DNA of 64,000 nt from Candidatus Rifleibacteriota bacterium (GTDB lineage: Bacteria > Muiribacteriota > Ozemobacteria > Ozemobacterales > Ozemobacteraceae), in contig JADFXM010000024.1 of assembly GCA_015233565.1 (NCBI GenBank), positions 43,514-107,513 of the forward strand, in the 5' to 3' direction. A program made the position numbers and the translations under genes. A model generated the notes under the pieces. The model was given only the letters and a program-made list of their open reading frames with translations. It had not been told where the DNA came from and ran no database searches. This document shows positions 54,834-64,000 of this stretch, in pieces; the stretch's first letter is position 1, and every line of letters starts with the position of its first letter.

Positions 54834-55360
54834 AATACCTCCATAGTAATCGCATCATTAGTGTAAATACAAATTTCAGCAGCAATAGACAAGGAAGTTT
54901 TGGCAATTTCTTCGGAAGAAAGTGTTGTGTGGCGTATTAAAGCTTTTGCAGCGGCAAGGGCCATTGGTGCGCCTGAACCGATGACTGCGATGGGCTCATC
55001 AGGCTCTATGACGTCTCCCTGGCCGGAAAGAACCAGTATTTCCTTGGTGTCGCCAACAATAATCATCGCTTCAAGTCTTCGGAGTGCACGGTCGGTTCGC
55101 CATTCCTTTGACAAATCAACTGCTGCTCTTTTGAGATTTCCCGAAGCGTTCGAAAGTTTGGCTTCAAATCTCTCAAAAAGAGTTAAGGCATCTGCAGTAT
55201 GGCCGGCGAACCCTCCAAGAACCAAGCCATTATGAAGTCTACGAACCTTTTTGGCTTTGGCTTTCATTACTTGATTGCCCAAGGTTACTTGCCCGTCTCC
55301 GGCGATTGCAAGTTTACCATCCTTTAATACTGCAACTACTGTTGTTCCTAAAAGTTCCAT
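54830..55360 (-). CDS. hslV: HslV protease subunit
   Basis: The 176-residue protein has the proteasome-beta-like fold. The catalytic Thr is near the start (MELLGTTVVAVLKDGKLAIA), after a five-residue propeptide, then GDGQVTLGNQVMKAKAKKVR and GFAGHTADALTLFERFE. The 176-residue length is normal. hslV and hslU form one operon. Confidence 0.95.
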   Translation of the reverse strand: MELLGTTVVAVLKDGKLAIAGDGQVTLGNQVMKAKAKKVRRLHNGLVLGGFAGHTADALTLFERFEAKLSNASGNLKRAAVDLSKEWRTDRALRRLEAMIIVGDTKEILVLSGQGDVIEPDEPIAVIGSGAPMALAAAKALIRHTTLSSEEIAKTSLSIAAEICIYTNDAITMEVL

Positions 55361-55766
55361 TTTTCCTCCACAAAACTTAGTTCACCGATTTTCAAATAAA
55401 GACTCAAATTCAAAAATGTTTTAATCAATTCTATAATCGCTTCGAACCCACTCAGGGACCTGCTTTCCCTCCGGCCAGAGGGCAGCTTTTTCCTTGGCCG
55501 TCCACCTGTTTCCTCACCGGTCAATGAGCGTCTTCTTCTCTGTTAAACGGCTGGGTGCTCAACAATTTTTTGACTCCTTTATTAAAATTGGAGGCACTTA
55601 GAGGTTCTTGCAAAATTAACAAATTCTTGGTTGGGGGAATTTTAACAAAAATTGTTGACACTGAATTTCTTATCATTGGGTGTGCAAATTTTATACAATA
55701 TCGCAAGAAGCTCCTTAGACTCGTTATTTCTAATTGGCTAGCATAAAAATATTTCAAATTAAATTA
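55361..55766. other. Gap between hslV and xerC with a GC-rich hairpin
   Basis: No gene is recognised. The part 55450-55530 is much richer in G and C than its surroundings and has a 6-bp stem (CGGCCA at 55472-55477, TGGCCG at 55495-55500). It might be a decayed coding piece or a structured leader of hslVU. Confidence 0.35.
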
Positions 55767-56663
55767 TCAGGCTCTTGGATGGGACTTCTGATAAATTTTC
55801 TTCAGGTAATCCCGGCTGACGTGTGTATAAATTCCTGTGGTAGAAAGACTTGCGTGACCAAGCATTTCTTGTACTGCCCGAAGGTCTGCTCCCCCATTCA
55901 ATAAATGGGTTGCAAAAGTGTGTCTGAGAGTGTGGGGTGAAATTCCATGCAAAATGGCTACTTTGCGAATGTATTTGTCAAGTAGACGGGCAACTCCTCG
56001 CGTACTTAACCTTCCAGACGATTTATTCAGGAAAAGGGGAGTGTCGTTTTCGGGGATTTCACCTTTCAAAATGCGTTCATCCAAATAATTTTTTATTGTG
56101 ATACAGGAATTTGGGGAAAGGGGAACGATCCGTTCCTTGCTTCCTTTGCCTGTTACACGGATCATTTGATCAGTCAGATCTGCATCAAAAACATTAAGTG
56201 AAACAGCTTCTGAAACTCGAACTCCGCTACCATAAAGCAATTCAAGAATCGCTTTGTCTCTCAACCCTGCGAGATCGGAATCAGGGGAAGAAAGCAGAAG
56301 TTGTATTTCCTTTGAGGATACAATTTTCGGAAGATGCTGTGCAATTTTTGGTGAGTCCAGGAAAGCAAACGGGTTTCTTGAAGCAAAGCCTCGTCTTATT
56401 CCAAAGTCGAAGAGCCCCTTGAGTGAGGATCTCATGCGCCTAATAGTCTTAGAAGAATTTCCTGCGGCGTGCCTTAATGCAAAAAAAGCTCGTAAATCAG
56501 CTGGCTTAAGCTTTTCAATTTCATTGGAAGAATCGCTTAAGTTTCGTGATAATAACCATTCGTGAAATGTTTGAAAATCCGTTCTATAAGAACGAATTGT
56601 GTTTGCTGAATATCCTTTTTCCTTTTCGCAATATTGTAGGAAATTTTCGAAGAGGTTTATCAT
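55767..56663 (-). CDS. xerC: XerC/XerD-type tyrosine recombinase
   Basis: The 298-residue protein has an N-terminal SAM-like DNA-binding domain (YSANTIRSYRTDFQTFHEWL). The catalytic domain has the first Arg in LLYGSGVRVSEAVSL, Lys in VTGKGSKERIVPL, H-x-x-R in HTLRHTFATHLL, and HASLSTTGIYTHV with the nucleophile Tyr. It resolves chromosome dimers at dif. The position upstream of hslVU is the same as codV/xerC in Bacillus, which supports the xerC label, though xerD cannot be excluded. Confidence 0.85.
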   Translation of the reverse strand: MINLFENFLQYCEKEKGYSANTIRSYRTDFQTFHEWLLSRNLSDSSNEIEKLKPADLRAFFALRHAAGNSSKTIRRMRSSLKGLFDFGIRRGFASRNPFAFLDSPKIAQHLPKIVSSKEIQLLLSSPDSDLAGLRDKAILELLYGSGVRVSEAVSLNVFDADLTDQMIRVTGKGSKERIVPLSPNSCITIKNYLDERILKGEIPENDTPLFLNKSSGRLSTRGVARLLDKYIRKVAILHGISPHTLRHTFATHLLNGGADLRAVQEMLGHASLSTTGIYTHVSRDYLKKIYQKSHPRA

Positions 56664-57084
56664 TTGTGCTTTCAGATTAATTCCAGAAAAATTTTCGAAA
56701 GAATATCATAAAGCCTGATTATCTACAAGCCTTAAGGTGGAGACAGCAACAAAGAGTAAATTCATATTGACATAGGCAATTAATCATACAATACAATTCA
56801 AAAAAAAATTCACGAAAAATTATTTTTTCCAAATTTTCCGCACTTGCGTTGGTGGGGTTTATAAGTCAAGTATTCTTACTCTTTTTCGCTGAGATGGAAT
56901 TACCAGAAGAAGTATTTAAGAAATTGCCGGAAAACGGGAAAATCATTAAAAAATGGCATTATCAATACTTTTAATGAGTTTGTCCGGCAAGCGGTCGATT
57001 AAAAAACGTGTAAGAGAGCTTGAAAAACAGATTGAAAAGTAATAAAATCTTTTGAGTAAGGTGAAAAAATACTAATCAATGAAT
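56664..57084. other. Intergenic with a possible decayed small gene
   Basis: From 56894 a short frame reads MELPEEVFKKLPENGKI and soon stops. Neighbouring frames continue with NEFVRQAVD and then KKRVRELEKQIEK before about 57042. This looks like one small helical protein broken by frameshifts, but the evidence is thin. Confidence 0.3.
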
Positions 57085-57206
57085 GAGCTTGTTGCACAAT
57101 TCCAAAATTAACGGAAATACAAAACATGAGATCAACATTCCAAGCCACTTCTATATGACAAAAATTTTACCTAATTGATGATTTTTATTAATTGTGCAAC
57201 AGGTTT
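57085..57206. mobile_element. MITE-like element with terminal inverted repeats
   Basis: TGTTGCACAATT (57090-57101) and AATTGTGCAACA (57190-57201) are exact inverted repeats, extendable outward with mismatches (GAGCT / GGTTT). The 112-122 bp inside has no coding frame. It looks like a non-autonomous transposable element, though no related transposase is in the window. Confidence 0.6.
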
Positions 57207-57260
57207 AAATATGAATGACGTTCGGATGTCTTTTGAAAAGAAATTCAAAGTGAGGGAAAA

Positions 57261-58028
57261 ATGGACAACTCGCCAGTGAAAGAAATCAAATTGATCGAGA
57301 ATGCGAATCTTTCAATCGAACAATTTGAAAATTTAGTTAAAGAACAAAAACTGATTGTGAGCTCAGAAAAAGACCTTAAGATTGGCATCTGGAAATCATG
57401 GATTTACATATTTGAAATCATTTCTGCAATAATAGAAAAAAGAACGCCAAAGAATACTGAGGATTTATTGTTAGCTGAGGGTTCAGCTATTTCCGACGTT
57501 GAGTCTTTGAAGGCTAATTTGATTAGAGGAGTTTTCTTAATTTGGATAGATAATGAAGTTGAAGGACAAAAGACAGGTTTTTTTGGAATTATTTCCAATT
57601 TGATAAAATTTGTAATGGGGAAGGGGTCATTTTATTCAAATATCTTCAAATCAGAATTGGCAGTCGAAAAGATTGAGTTTCTTATGAAGACCTCAAACCA
57701 GGACTTCCGGGAAAAATCAATTGAGATTCTGGAACGCAGATTGAATGAAATTCCGTTTTTTCAGAAAAACGGTTTTTTCATTGGTTATGATGCAATTCTG
57801 GTTTGCTTAAGTTTATTCAGATGGCTTACTGCTGCGTCAGCGCATCTGAGAAATTCCGGGCAAATTGACTTGGAAGATCTGTTCTTCGCTGAAAAGAAAA
57901 TTGATAGTTTCTTTGCAACGGAAAATTCTCCCTTGCAACGGGCACTCTCAAATCGTTTTTTTTCGATGACTTTTTTGTCTTTGGCCACCCGAAAAAATAT
58001 TGTAGGTTCAATAATAAGTCAGTTTTAA
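57261..58028 (+). CDS. Hypothetical protein
   Basis: I do not recognise this 255-residue protein. It is mostly helical with many Phe/Ile and charged residues and no signal peptide. Hydrophobic stretches such as IWKSWIYIFEIISAII (about 48-63) and GYDAILVCLSLF (about 173-184) are too short and charged to be sure of membrane helices. A weak GTGAGGGA ribosome binding site precedes the ATG. It is preceded by the MITE-like element and followed by the giant lipoprotein gene. Confidence 0.55.
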   Translation: MDNSPVKEIKLIENANLSIEQFENLVKEQKLIVSSEKDLKIGIWKSWIYIFEIISAIIEKRTPKNTEDLLLAEGSAISDVESLKANLIRGVFLIWIDNEVEGQKTGFFGIISNLIKFVMGKGSFYSNIFKSELAVEKIEFLMKTSNQDFREKSIEILERRLNEIPFFQKNGFFIGYDAILVCLSLFRWLTAASAHLRNSGQIDLEDLFFAEKKIDSFFATENSPLQRALSNRFFSMTFLSLATRKNIVGSIISQF

Positions 58029-58121
58029 CTTCGGATGAATTTAATTTCAACCGATATTTTTCCTGACTAATATTATATTCACAAATATTTTTCGATATTA
58101 ATTTTTGCTTTGGGGGGTCCT

Positions 58122-61100
58122 ATGTCGCGTTATTCTCGGGTATTGGGAATCCTGGTTCTGTTACTGAGTTTTTTCGGCATTTGGGTTTTCAGCGGCTGTG
58201 GAGGTGGCGGAGGAGGCCGCATTGGTGATGATCCAACTACCCACGGGATAATAACGGGGACCCTCTATAACACATATCCCTCCATACGTGTAAAAGGCAC
58301 GGCTTCTCAGTCTGCCGCTGTTCTCGGTGGAGTAATCAGCGGGGAAGCGACTGTATACCTTGAAAATGATCCATCCATTTTTGCTCAAACAAACAACGGA
58401 AAATTTTCAATGACAGTTCCATTTTCCGCATCCCCTTATAGAGTCATAGCAGTTTGGACTGACATTTATTCCCAGAAAAGGGTTCAACGATCAGTTCAAG
58501 TCTATGTAAATGAAAACAAAACCTCAGCAGTAATTCCTCCTGATGATCAACCCGATGCCAGAATGGACTTTTCTCAATCAAATTCCCGATCTCGGATTGC
58601 GTTAAAAGACCCAACCGGGCTCGCCCCAGTTTCAGCAGATAACATTACGATCTGGGGTATTTCCAACCTTTTTTCTTCCTTAGACGCTGGACAGGGTTTA
58701 TTTGAGTCGCCTCTTGTTCCAGACAATGTCTCAACTGAGTCTATTATCGTCACACAGGCGGGATATCAATCTCTAACAATTCCCTTACGGTTTTCTTCCA
58801 CTGTAACCAGTGGATCAACAGCTCCCCCAACTGTTGAGACAACAATTGTGAAATCGGGGTCAAACAAGGCACCATTGGTGAATTTGAGCGCTTCAAAATA
58901 CACTATTACTAATCCCGGAGAAACAGTTACTCTAAGTGGGACAGTTACTGACGATCAAACCCTTCCAACTTCAAACGTGTTTTTGGTAGCAGATTTTGGT
59001 GAAATTCAGAATTTTTCATTTAACGGTTCGGCAGTTTCGGGCACTTGGAAGCCACCGGTTGAAGGAAACGGCACTGCTACTATTACTCTTATCGCTTCCG
59101 ACAGTTTTGGTTTAACTGGTAAAGCAAAAGTATTTATGAGTTATGGTTTTTCTTCTTCAACGAATCAACCGCCGGTAATCTCCAAAATTACGACTTCTGC
59201 TTCGGAAGGGGCTGTTTTGCTTCCGTTTACGATGGTTTCCCTGACGGCTGATGCAATTGACCCAAATGGTGATACCCCGCTTAGTTATTTTTGGACACAA
59301 ACTGGTGCAGCTAGCGGAACTTTTTCGGTTACCAACGCACCATCGACAGTATGGACAAGTTCGACTGCAACAGGTGATATTTATTTGAGTGTTAGAGTTG
59401 CTGACCCAAGGGGGGCATACTCTACAGGATTAGTCCACTTTATTGTGTCCAGTGTTGCTCCAAAAGCTGCTGAACCCAAATTAAGAATAATTTTTCCTTT
59501 AAACAAAGGAATAATGAACAAAGGAAACACTACATTTTCGGCTGAAGCATACGACAGCACCGGTAATCTCCCTCTATCTACGCAGAATTCATCTTTCTCA
59601 TGGACAATTTCTTCAGGCAGTACACTAATCAAAACAATCACGGGAACTCTTTCCCCGACGTATAATTTTGCATTAGCCGCAACTTATACGCTTTCTTTTT
59701 CGGCAACTTATAATGGAGTTTCTTCTTCAACTTCAGTTCTTTTCCGGATCAATGAAAATCCTTTTGTTACAATTAATTATCCTGTAGATGGTGATGTCTA
59801 TCTTGCAAGTAATCCGATAAGTTTTAAATCTACGGTAACTGATGTCGAAGATGGCATCGTTCCTGATGCATCCATCACCTGGGGAATAGTTGGAACCACT
59901 GTGACAGCAAGCGGAACCTTCTTTGTCGGAAATAACTTGCCACCGGACACTCCTTCTCTCACAGGGTTGAAAGTTTTTTGTCTGGCGAGTGATTCTCTAG
60001 GAGCGGTCGGAGGGGCGACGGTAACTTTCCATATCAATTCACCCCCGATAATAACTGCGGCTGCTACTAATCTTAACGTTGCGAGTTGCACTGCAAGTCA
60101 GACAATCATTTTTTCAGGTGCTGCAAGAGATGACCAGGAAGGGACATTAGTCGATAATTCATTATTCGGATGGTTTGATGGGAACACTCAAATTGGTACC
60201 GGAACTACTTTTGCGACTTCAACCTTCAGATGGTTTGCCGGAAATCACAACATCTTTTTGAAAGTACATGATAACGGAATATATGGGGCTGGAATTGCAA
60301 TTGCTAGTCAGAGCTTTATTGTAACTGTTGCCGGGGACCAACCTCCTTTAGTTGCGATTCTTTCCCCGGTCAACAATTTTGTCGCCACCCCGGGATCAAC
60401 CATTTCTTTCATCGCTTCAGCAACTGATCCTGAAGATGGATCTTACGGTCCAACTTCACAAAATGTTCAATGGATGGAGGGAGCCACTTCTCTTGGGAAG
60501 GGAACTCTATTGAATACTGCCTCTTTAGGCGGCAATGCAACACACACCATTACATTTAAAGCACAAGATGCTAGTGGTGGTATTGCCAGCGTTTCTATAA
60601 CAGTTGGAGTCTGGAATTATATCCCACAAATTACTGCATTTTCACCAATGTTTAGTCCATCTTATAAATTTGGAGATCCGGTTACTCTTTCAGCTAGTGC
60701 TGTAGATCCTGAAGAGGGGCCTTTAACTGCCAATCCAAATTTTGGGTGGTATGACGGCCCAATTGCCCCCGCAAACTTTATTGGAAGCGGAACTGCATTG
60801 ACTATCAGCACCTTCACAGCCAAAGTTCATAATGTAATTTTAATCGTAAAAGACAATCAAGCTGCTCCTTACACAGGTATTGCCTCTCAAACGATTACTT
60901 TTACAGTAGGTTCAAATCAAGCACCTGTTGTTTCGATAACTGCTCCATCACCTAATACGGTTGTGTCTCCTCGAGTGAACATAGCATTCAGCGCCACTGC
61001 CACTGACAACGAAGACGGAACTTATGGTCCGGGTTCGTCAACTGCGGGCTGGTCTGAAGGTGCAACGTTTTTGGGCTCTGGAACTTTGATGAACATTGCC

Positions 61101-63575
61101 ACATTGTCTATCAACGCTTCGCACACAATTACATTCCAGGCGAAGGATTCTGCTGGCGCAGTCTCAGTAACTTCTGTGCTGGTTGGAGTCTGGAACTCTA
61201 AACCTAGCATTACAGCGTATACCCCCCTGGGTAGTCCGCTTTATCCGTTCGGGTCTTCAATAACACTCTCAGCAACTGCAAACGACCTGGAAGACGGCGA
61301 TTTGACGACGGTAGCTCCGAATAATTTTGGGTGGTATGATGGTCCAATTGCGCCGGCCAACTTTATTGGGAGTGGAACAAGTCTAACAATAAGTACTTTC
61401 ACCGCAAAAGTTCACAACGTAATACTGAGAGTAATGGACAAGGAAGCTGCTCCGAATACCGGTGTTGCTACTCAGGCAATAAATTTTACTGTAAATGCTA
61501 ATAATCTTCCGGTTGTTACAATTGCGTCGCCTTCCACCAATTGGGTTCAAATTTTCAAGGGTGCCGCAAACGTAACAGTTTCCGGAAACGCAAACGATAG
61601 TGAAGATGGTTCTATTGCTACCGCAACATCCTTCTCCTGGTTGGCTTCAACTACTACGGGAGCGGTTGCATCACTCGGAACAGGTTTGTCCTTCACTATT
61701 AACCCCTTGAACTGGACTGTGGGAACACATTCTCTTACCCTCAGCGTTAAAGATTCCGCGGGTGGAGTAGGGGTAGCTACTACGACGATTCTGGTTAACG
61801 ATGTGCCCAAAGCATTTACGCTGATGAATGCGCTAGCAACATACACTTATGCAAGCGATACCATAAACCTGTTTGTGAATGCCACCGACACTTTCAGCAC
61901 TGCCTTCCCAACGGCGAATTTTTCCTGGACAATTGACACAAACACCTTTGCCCCAGCCGCAGGAAAAAATACCTTCAGTTGGTTCCCAAGTGCGGGGGAT
62001 TCAGATCTTGGTACTAGAACCATAGCGGTAGCAGGAATTGATAGCTTTGCAAATTCTTATAATACTAACAAGAAGATTTATATTAATTCAGTCCCGGTAA
62101 CTCCCAATATAAATTTTGCTGACAACGACCGCTTTGAAACAGGTTTGCCCTTTAACTTCTCGGCTATCTCTACTGATAAATCACCTGGTGATAGTGTAAC
62201 CTTCAAATGGTATGCCAAGCGACCGGCGGATGCAAATTACAGGTTGATGAACACAACAACATCCACACCTTCAGGAAGTGATTTCTCCACTCTCTGGGCT
62301 TCAGCAACCGTTGGACAAGTTGGGGCTGTAATGTCACCTGGAACCTGGACATTGAAAGTTGAAGCGAACGATTCTTATGGTGCCACTTCGTTTGTAGCTA
62401 AAACAGTTCTGATAAACAGATTAGCTTCTCCGACCTGGTTAAGTGCTACGACTTCGGCGTTCTCTGGCCAGTATGCGACCAATTCAGCGGGACTGCCGGT
62501 ATATCTGATCTCCGCAGGCTTGACTAATATGAACTTTGTTGCTTCTGCAAGCGATTATGAAGATGACCCCGCGGGATTAATGAATAACGCGAACTTCTCA
62601 TGGGAAATCAGTGGCCCATCAGTAAGTCCGGTCAGCGGAAACGGAAGCAATAATATTGGCCCGGTTGCAATCTCGCAACCAGGTACTTATACATTTAAAA
62701 TCTACTATACCGATAGTTATTCAACTGTTGCATCAAAGAGTTTCCAGTTTAACGTCTGGAAGATTGATTACATCAATGGTTTGAATATGAATCAGGCAAG
62801 AGGTCTTAAATTCTTTGGATCAGTTCCTGCAGATATGTATTTCGTAAATGCGGGAAGTTCTTCCTTGAAAAAATCTTCTTCACCTTATTCATCAGCAAGT
62901 AATATTACTGACCCATCCTGGACAAACGGAATTGTCGATTTAACAAATTTGGGTGGCTTCTTTTATATTACTGATCCCGGGAATAATACCATTTTCAGTA
63001 TAAAGAACGACTTGTCCGCAACAAGTAGCTGGGCTTTTAATGGAGCATCTGCAATCGACACTGATGGTGCAAAACTGTTAATTTCGAACAATTCTAATCC
63101 CGAAATTGATATCTACGATGCAAATATGAACTGGATTTCAACGTTCACCGATTATATTTCTTCATCTCCGACCGGTTTGAGCGTGTACAATGTTTCCAAT
63201 GCTCAGCAGTTTTTTGTTGGAATAAATAACAGTTCTTCCCCAGGCTCAGTTATCAAGAGAATAGATTATAATAACCACGTCATCATCCCAGGATGGGCAA
63301 ATAGCGGAGTTGCTTCGTATTCTTTCGCTACTCCAGTGGCCCTCGGGGCTAATCCAAACGCCTGGTTGGCTGTTTCTGATACAAAAAATAACCAAATTAA
63401 AGTTCTCGATCCAACCGGTGGACTTTGGGCAAAATTCGGGCCTTCTGCACCTGCTTCGAGTGGTAGTGATTCATTTGTTAACCCAGCAGGTATCGCATTT
63501 AACGGAAACAAAATCTTCTTTGTTGACTCCGGAAAAAATCGCATAGTTTCAGTTGATTTCGGATCAACGTTCTGA
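58122..63575 (+). CDS. Giant lipoprotein with Ig-like (PKD/cadherin-like) repeats and C-terminal propeller-like region
   Basis: The ATG at 58122 is preceded by a GGGGGG stretch; the in-frame TTG at 58110 is less likely. The protein has about 1817 residues. The lipoprotein signal ends at IWVFSGC (Cys26), followed by a Gly run, so it should be anchored to the outer membrane. From about 40 to 1520 it is made of repeating beta-sandwich units with motifs such as VTLSGTVTDD, ATDPEDG, SLTLSVKDSAGGVG and NSKPSITAYTP. A two-domain unit is repeated with near identity (YDGPIAPANFIGSGT twice, at about 60750 and 61340). The last 270 residues (FYITDPGNNTIFSI, IRIDYN-like turns, IFFVDSGKNRIVSVD) resemble NHL-type propeller blades. 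It probably binds surfaces or ligands; nothing more specific can be said. Confidence 0.8.
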   Translation: MSRYSRVLGILVLLLSFFGIWVFSGCGGGGGGRIGDDPTTHGIITGTLYNTYPSIRVKGTASQSAAVLGGVISGEATVYLENDPSIFAQTNNGKFSMTVPFSASPYRVIAVWTDIYSQKRVQRSVQVYVNENKTSAVIPPDDQPDARMDFSQSNSRSRIALKDPTGLAPVSADNITIWGISNLFSSLDAGQGLFESPLVPDNVSTESIIVTQAGYQSLTIPLRFSSTVTSGSTAPPTVETTIVKSGSNKAPLVNLSASKYTITNPGETVTLSGTVTDDQTLPTSNVFLVADFGEIQNFSFNGSAVSGTWKPPVEGNGTATITLIASDSFGLTGKAKVFMSYGFSSSTNQPPVISKITTSASEGAVLLPFTMVSLTADAIDPNGDTPLSYFWTQTGAASGTFSVTNAPSTVWTSSTATGDIYLSVRVADPRGAYSTGLVHFIVSSVAPKAAEPKLRIIFPLNKGIMNKGNTTFSAEAYDSTGNLPLSTQNSSFSWTISSGSTLIKTITGTLSPTYNFALAATYTLSFSATYNGVSSSTSVLFRINENPFVTINYPVDGDVYLASNPISFKSTVTDVEDGIVPDASITWGIVGTTVTASGTFFVGNNLPPDTPSLTGLKVFCLASDSLGAVGGATVTFHINSPPIITAAATNLNVASCTASQTIIFSGAARDDQEGTLVDNSLFGWFDGNTQIGTGTTFATSTFRWFAGNHNIFLKVHDNGIYGAGIAIASQSFIVTVAGDQPPLVAILSPVNNFVATPGSTISFIASATDPEDGSYGPTSQNVQWMEGATSLGKGTLLNTASLGGNATHTITFKAQDASGGIASVSITVGVWNYIPQITAFSPMFSPSYKFGDPVTLSASAVDPEEGPLTANPNFGWYDGPIAPANFIGSGTALTISTFTAKVHNVILIVKDNQAAPYTGIASQTITFTVGSNQAPVVSITAPSPNTVVSPRVNIAFSATATDNEDGTYGPGSSTAGWSEGATFLGSGTLMNIATLSINASHTITFQAKDSAGAVSVTSVLVGVWNSKPSITAYTPLGSPLYPFGSSITLSATANDLEDGDLTTVAPNNFGWYDGPIAPANFIGSGTSLTISTFTAKVHNVILRVMDKEAAPNTGVATQAINFTVNANNLPVVTIASPSTNWVQIFKGAANVTVSGNANDSEDGSIATATSFSWLASTTTGAVASLGTGLSFTINPLNWTVGTHSLTLSVKDSAGGVGVATTTILVNDVPKAFTLMNALATYTYASDTINLFVNATDTFSTAFPTANFSWTIDTNTFAPAAGKNTFSWFPSAGDSDLGTRTIAVAGIDSFANSYNTNKKIYINSVPVTPNINFADNDRFETGLPFNFSAISTDKSPGDSVTFKWYAKRPADANYRLMNTTTSTPSGSDFSTLWASATVGQVGAVMSPGTWTLKVEANDSYGATSFVAKTVLINRLASPTWLSATTSAFSGQYATNSAGLPVYLISAGLTNMNFVASASDYEDDPAGLMNNANFSWEISGPSVSPVSGNGSNNIGPVAISQPGTYTFKIYYTDSYSTVASKSFQFNVWKIDYINGLNMNQARGLKFFGSVPADMYFVNAGSSSLKKSSSPYSSASNITDPSWTNGIVDLTNLGGFFYITDPGNNTIFSIKNDLSATSSWAFNGASAIDTDGAKLLISNNSNPEIDIYDANMNWISTFTDYISSSPTGLSVYNVSNAQQFFVGINNSSSPGSVIKRIDYNNHVIIPGWANSGVASYSFATPVALGANPNAWLAVSDTKNNQIKVLDPTGGLWAKFGPSAPASSGSDSFVNPAGIAFNGNKIFFVDSGKNRIVSVDFGSTF

Positions 63576-63600
63576 CCTAGAAGTAAAAAAAAGTTACTTG

Positions 63601-63634
63601 TGGGGGGCTTTTTCGAGCCCCCCATTTTATTTTT
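63601..63634 (+). terminator. Rho-independent terminator of the lipoprotein gene
   Basis: A 9-bp stem (TGGGGGGCT / AGCCCCCCA) with a six-base loop is followed by TTTTATTTTT, 26 bases after the stop. Confidence 0.85.
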
Positions 63635-63658
63635 AGCTCTTCTATTGCCTGATGAATG

Positions 63659-63861
63659 ATACCAATTATTATTAATCCGTGGGTATGCTTTAATCCTCCA
63701 AAAAAAGATTTTCCATAAAATCATTGGAAAGCGTTGGACGTTTTTCTGAATATTCAATTTTTTTCGAATAAGGTTGCTTCATCGTCTTTGGCACAACGTT
63801 GTCGGAAAATTTCTTCAGCAGCCAAGAAGATTGAAACCTACGAACTAATTATGAATGGTAT
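63659..63861. repeat. Dispersed 205-bp repeat, copy 2
   Basis: It is nearly identical to 3396-3600 in the same orientation. A short frame (63734-63919) reads through it (VASSSLAQRCRKISSAAKKI) and past its right end. It has no recognised family and may be the remnant of a mobile-element gene. Confidence 0.85.
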
Positions 63862-64000
63862 GATTAAACCAAGTTTGCCACCCAGGCATGGGAAAATTCA
63901 TGAATTGTTAAAGAAATAACTATTACAAGTAGCAAAATCAGATTATACTTTGCACTGTCTAACAGTGAGCCACCTCTCAAAAAATGGGCAATCAAGTAGA
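63862..64000. other. Window end, no gene recognised
   Basis: Apart from the end of the short frame running out of the repeat (stop at 63919) and a small hairpin at 63952-63966 (CACTGT/ACAGTG), I see nothing here. Confidence 0.4.

Noticed and set aside
55521..55757. Minus-strand open frame of 78 codons in the hslV-xerC gap
   Set aside because: No ribosome binding site and no motif; the composition looks random.

Overview
The window is 64 kb of AT-rich bacterial DNA. It has a Kdo transferase (waaA), so the cell should be Gram-negative with LPS-type lipid A. Its flagellar cluster runs xerC-hslV-hslU-flgB-flgC-fliE-fliF-fliG-fliH-fliI-fliJ, an order best known from Firmicutes. TPR proteins, type IV pilin and PilT-like genes and nucleotide second-messenger enzymes are prominent. 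This mix suggests a deep-branching motile diderm, perhaps a Candidatus Riflebacteria-like lineage. That assignment is inference; no rRNA or tRNA gene was seen to test it.

Layout. 0-6.4 kb: a membrane protein with a zinc-finger-like motif, a GT87-type glycosyltransferase, and a multi-pass membrane protein with a spermidine-synthase-like domain. 6.5-12.2 kb: an accessory and decay zone. It holds a nucleotidyltransferase gene with an in-frame stop overlapping a small partner gene, a transposase, a deleted SnoaL-like gene, two intact small genes, and a DUF3052 gene split by an IS1182-like remnant that itself has an in-frame stop. 12.5-19.7 kb: RNA-modification genes (mtaB, rsmE, tlyA), a GAF/HD-GYP protein, waaA and a half-size TauE-like protein. 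19.8-25.7 kb: a tandemly duplicated two-gene module of exported TPR proteins; the larger partners carry a repetitive DPY linker. 26.1-27.3 kb: a secreted protein and a HAD phosphatase.

27.8-34.0 kb: a tightly packed four-gene unit made of a Cache sensor without an output domain, two TPR proteins, and a CHASE2-GAF-GGDEF diguanylate cyclase. 34.3-41.9 kb: a YiiX-like peptidase-fold protein, three pilin-like proteins, a 23/46-bp tandem repeat array, two PilT-like ATPases and a GAF plus class III nucleotide cyclase. This looks like a pilus or pseudopilus locus linked to second messengers. 42-43.3 kb: MITE-like repeats and an alpha/beta hydrolase fold that lacks the usual nucleophile serine. 43.4-56.7 kb (minus strand): flagellar basal body, switch and export genes with hslUV and xerC, including an extra gene for only the C-terminal part of FliG. 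57-63.6 kb: a second MITE-like element, an unknown gene, and a giant Ig-like-repeat lipoprotein ending in a propeller-like region. A dispersed repeat of about 205 bp occurs near both ends of the window.

The strongest candidates for something undescribed are the four-gene Cache/TPR/TPR/diguanylate cyclase unit and the duplicated TPR/DPY-linker module. Both are called from sequence alone.
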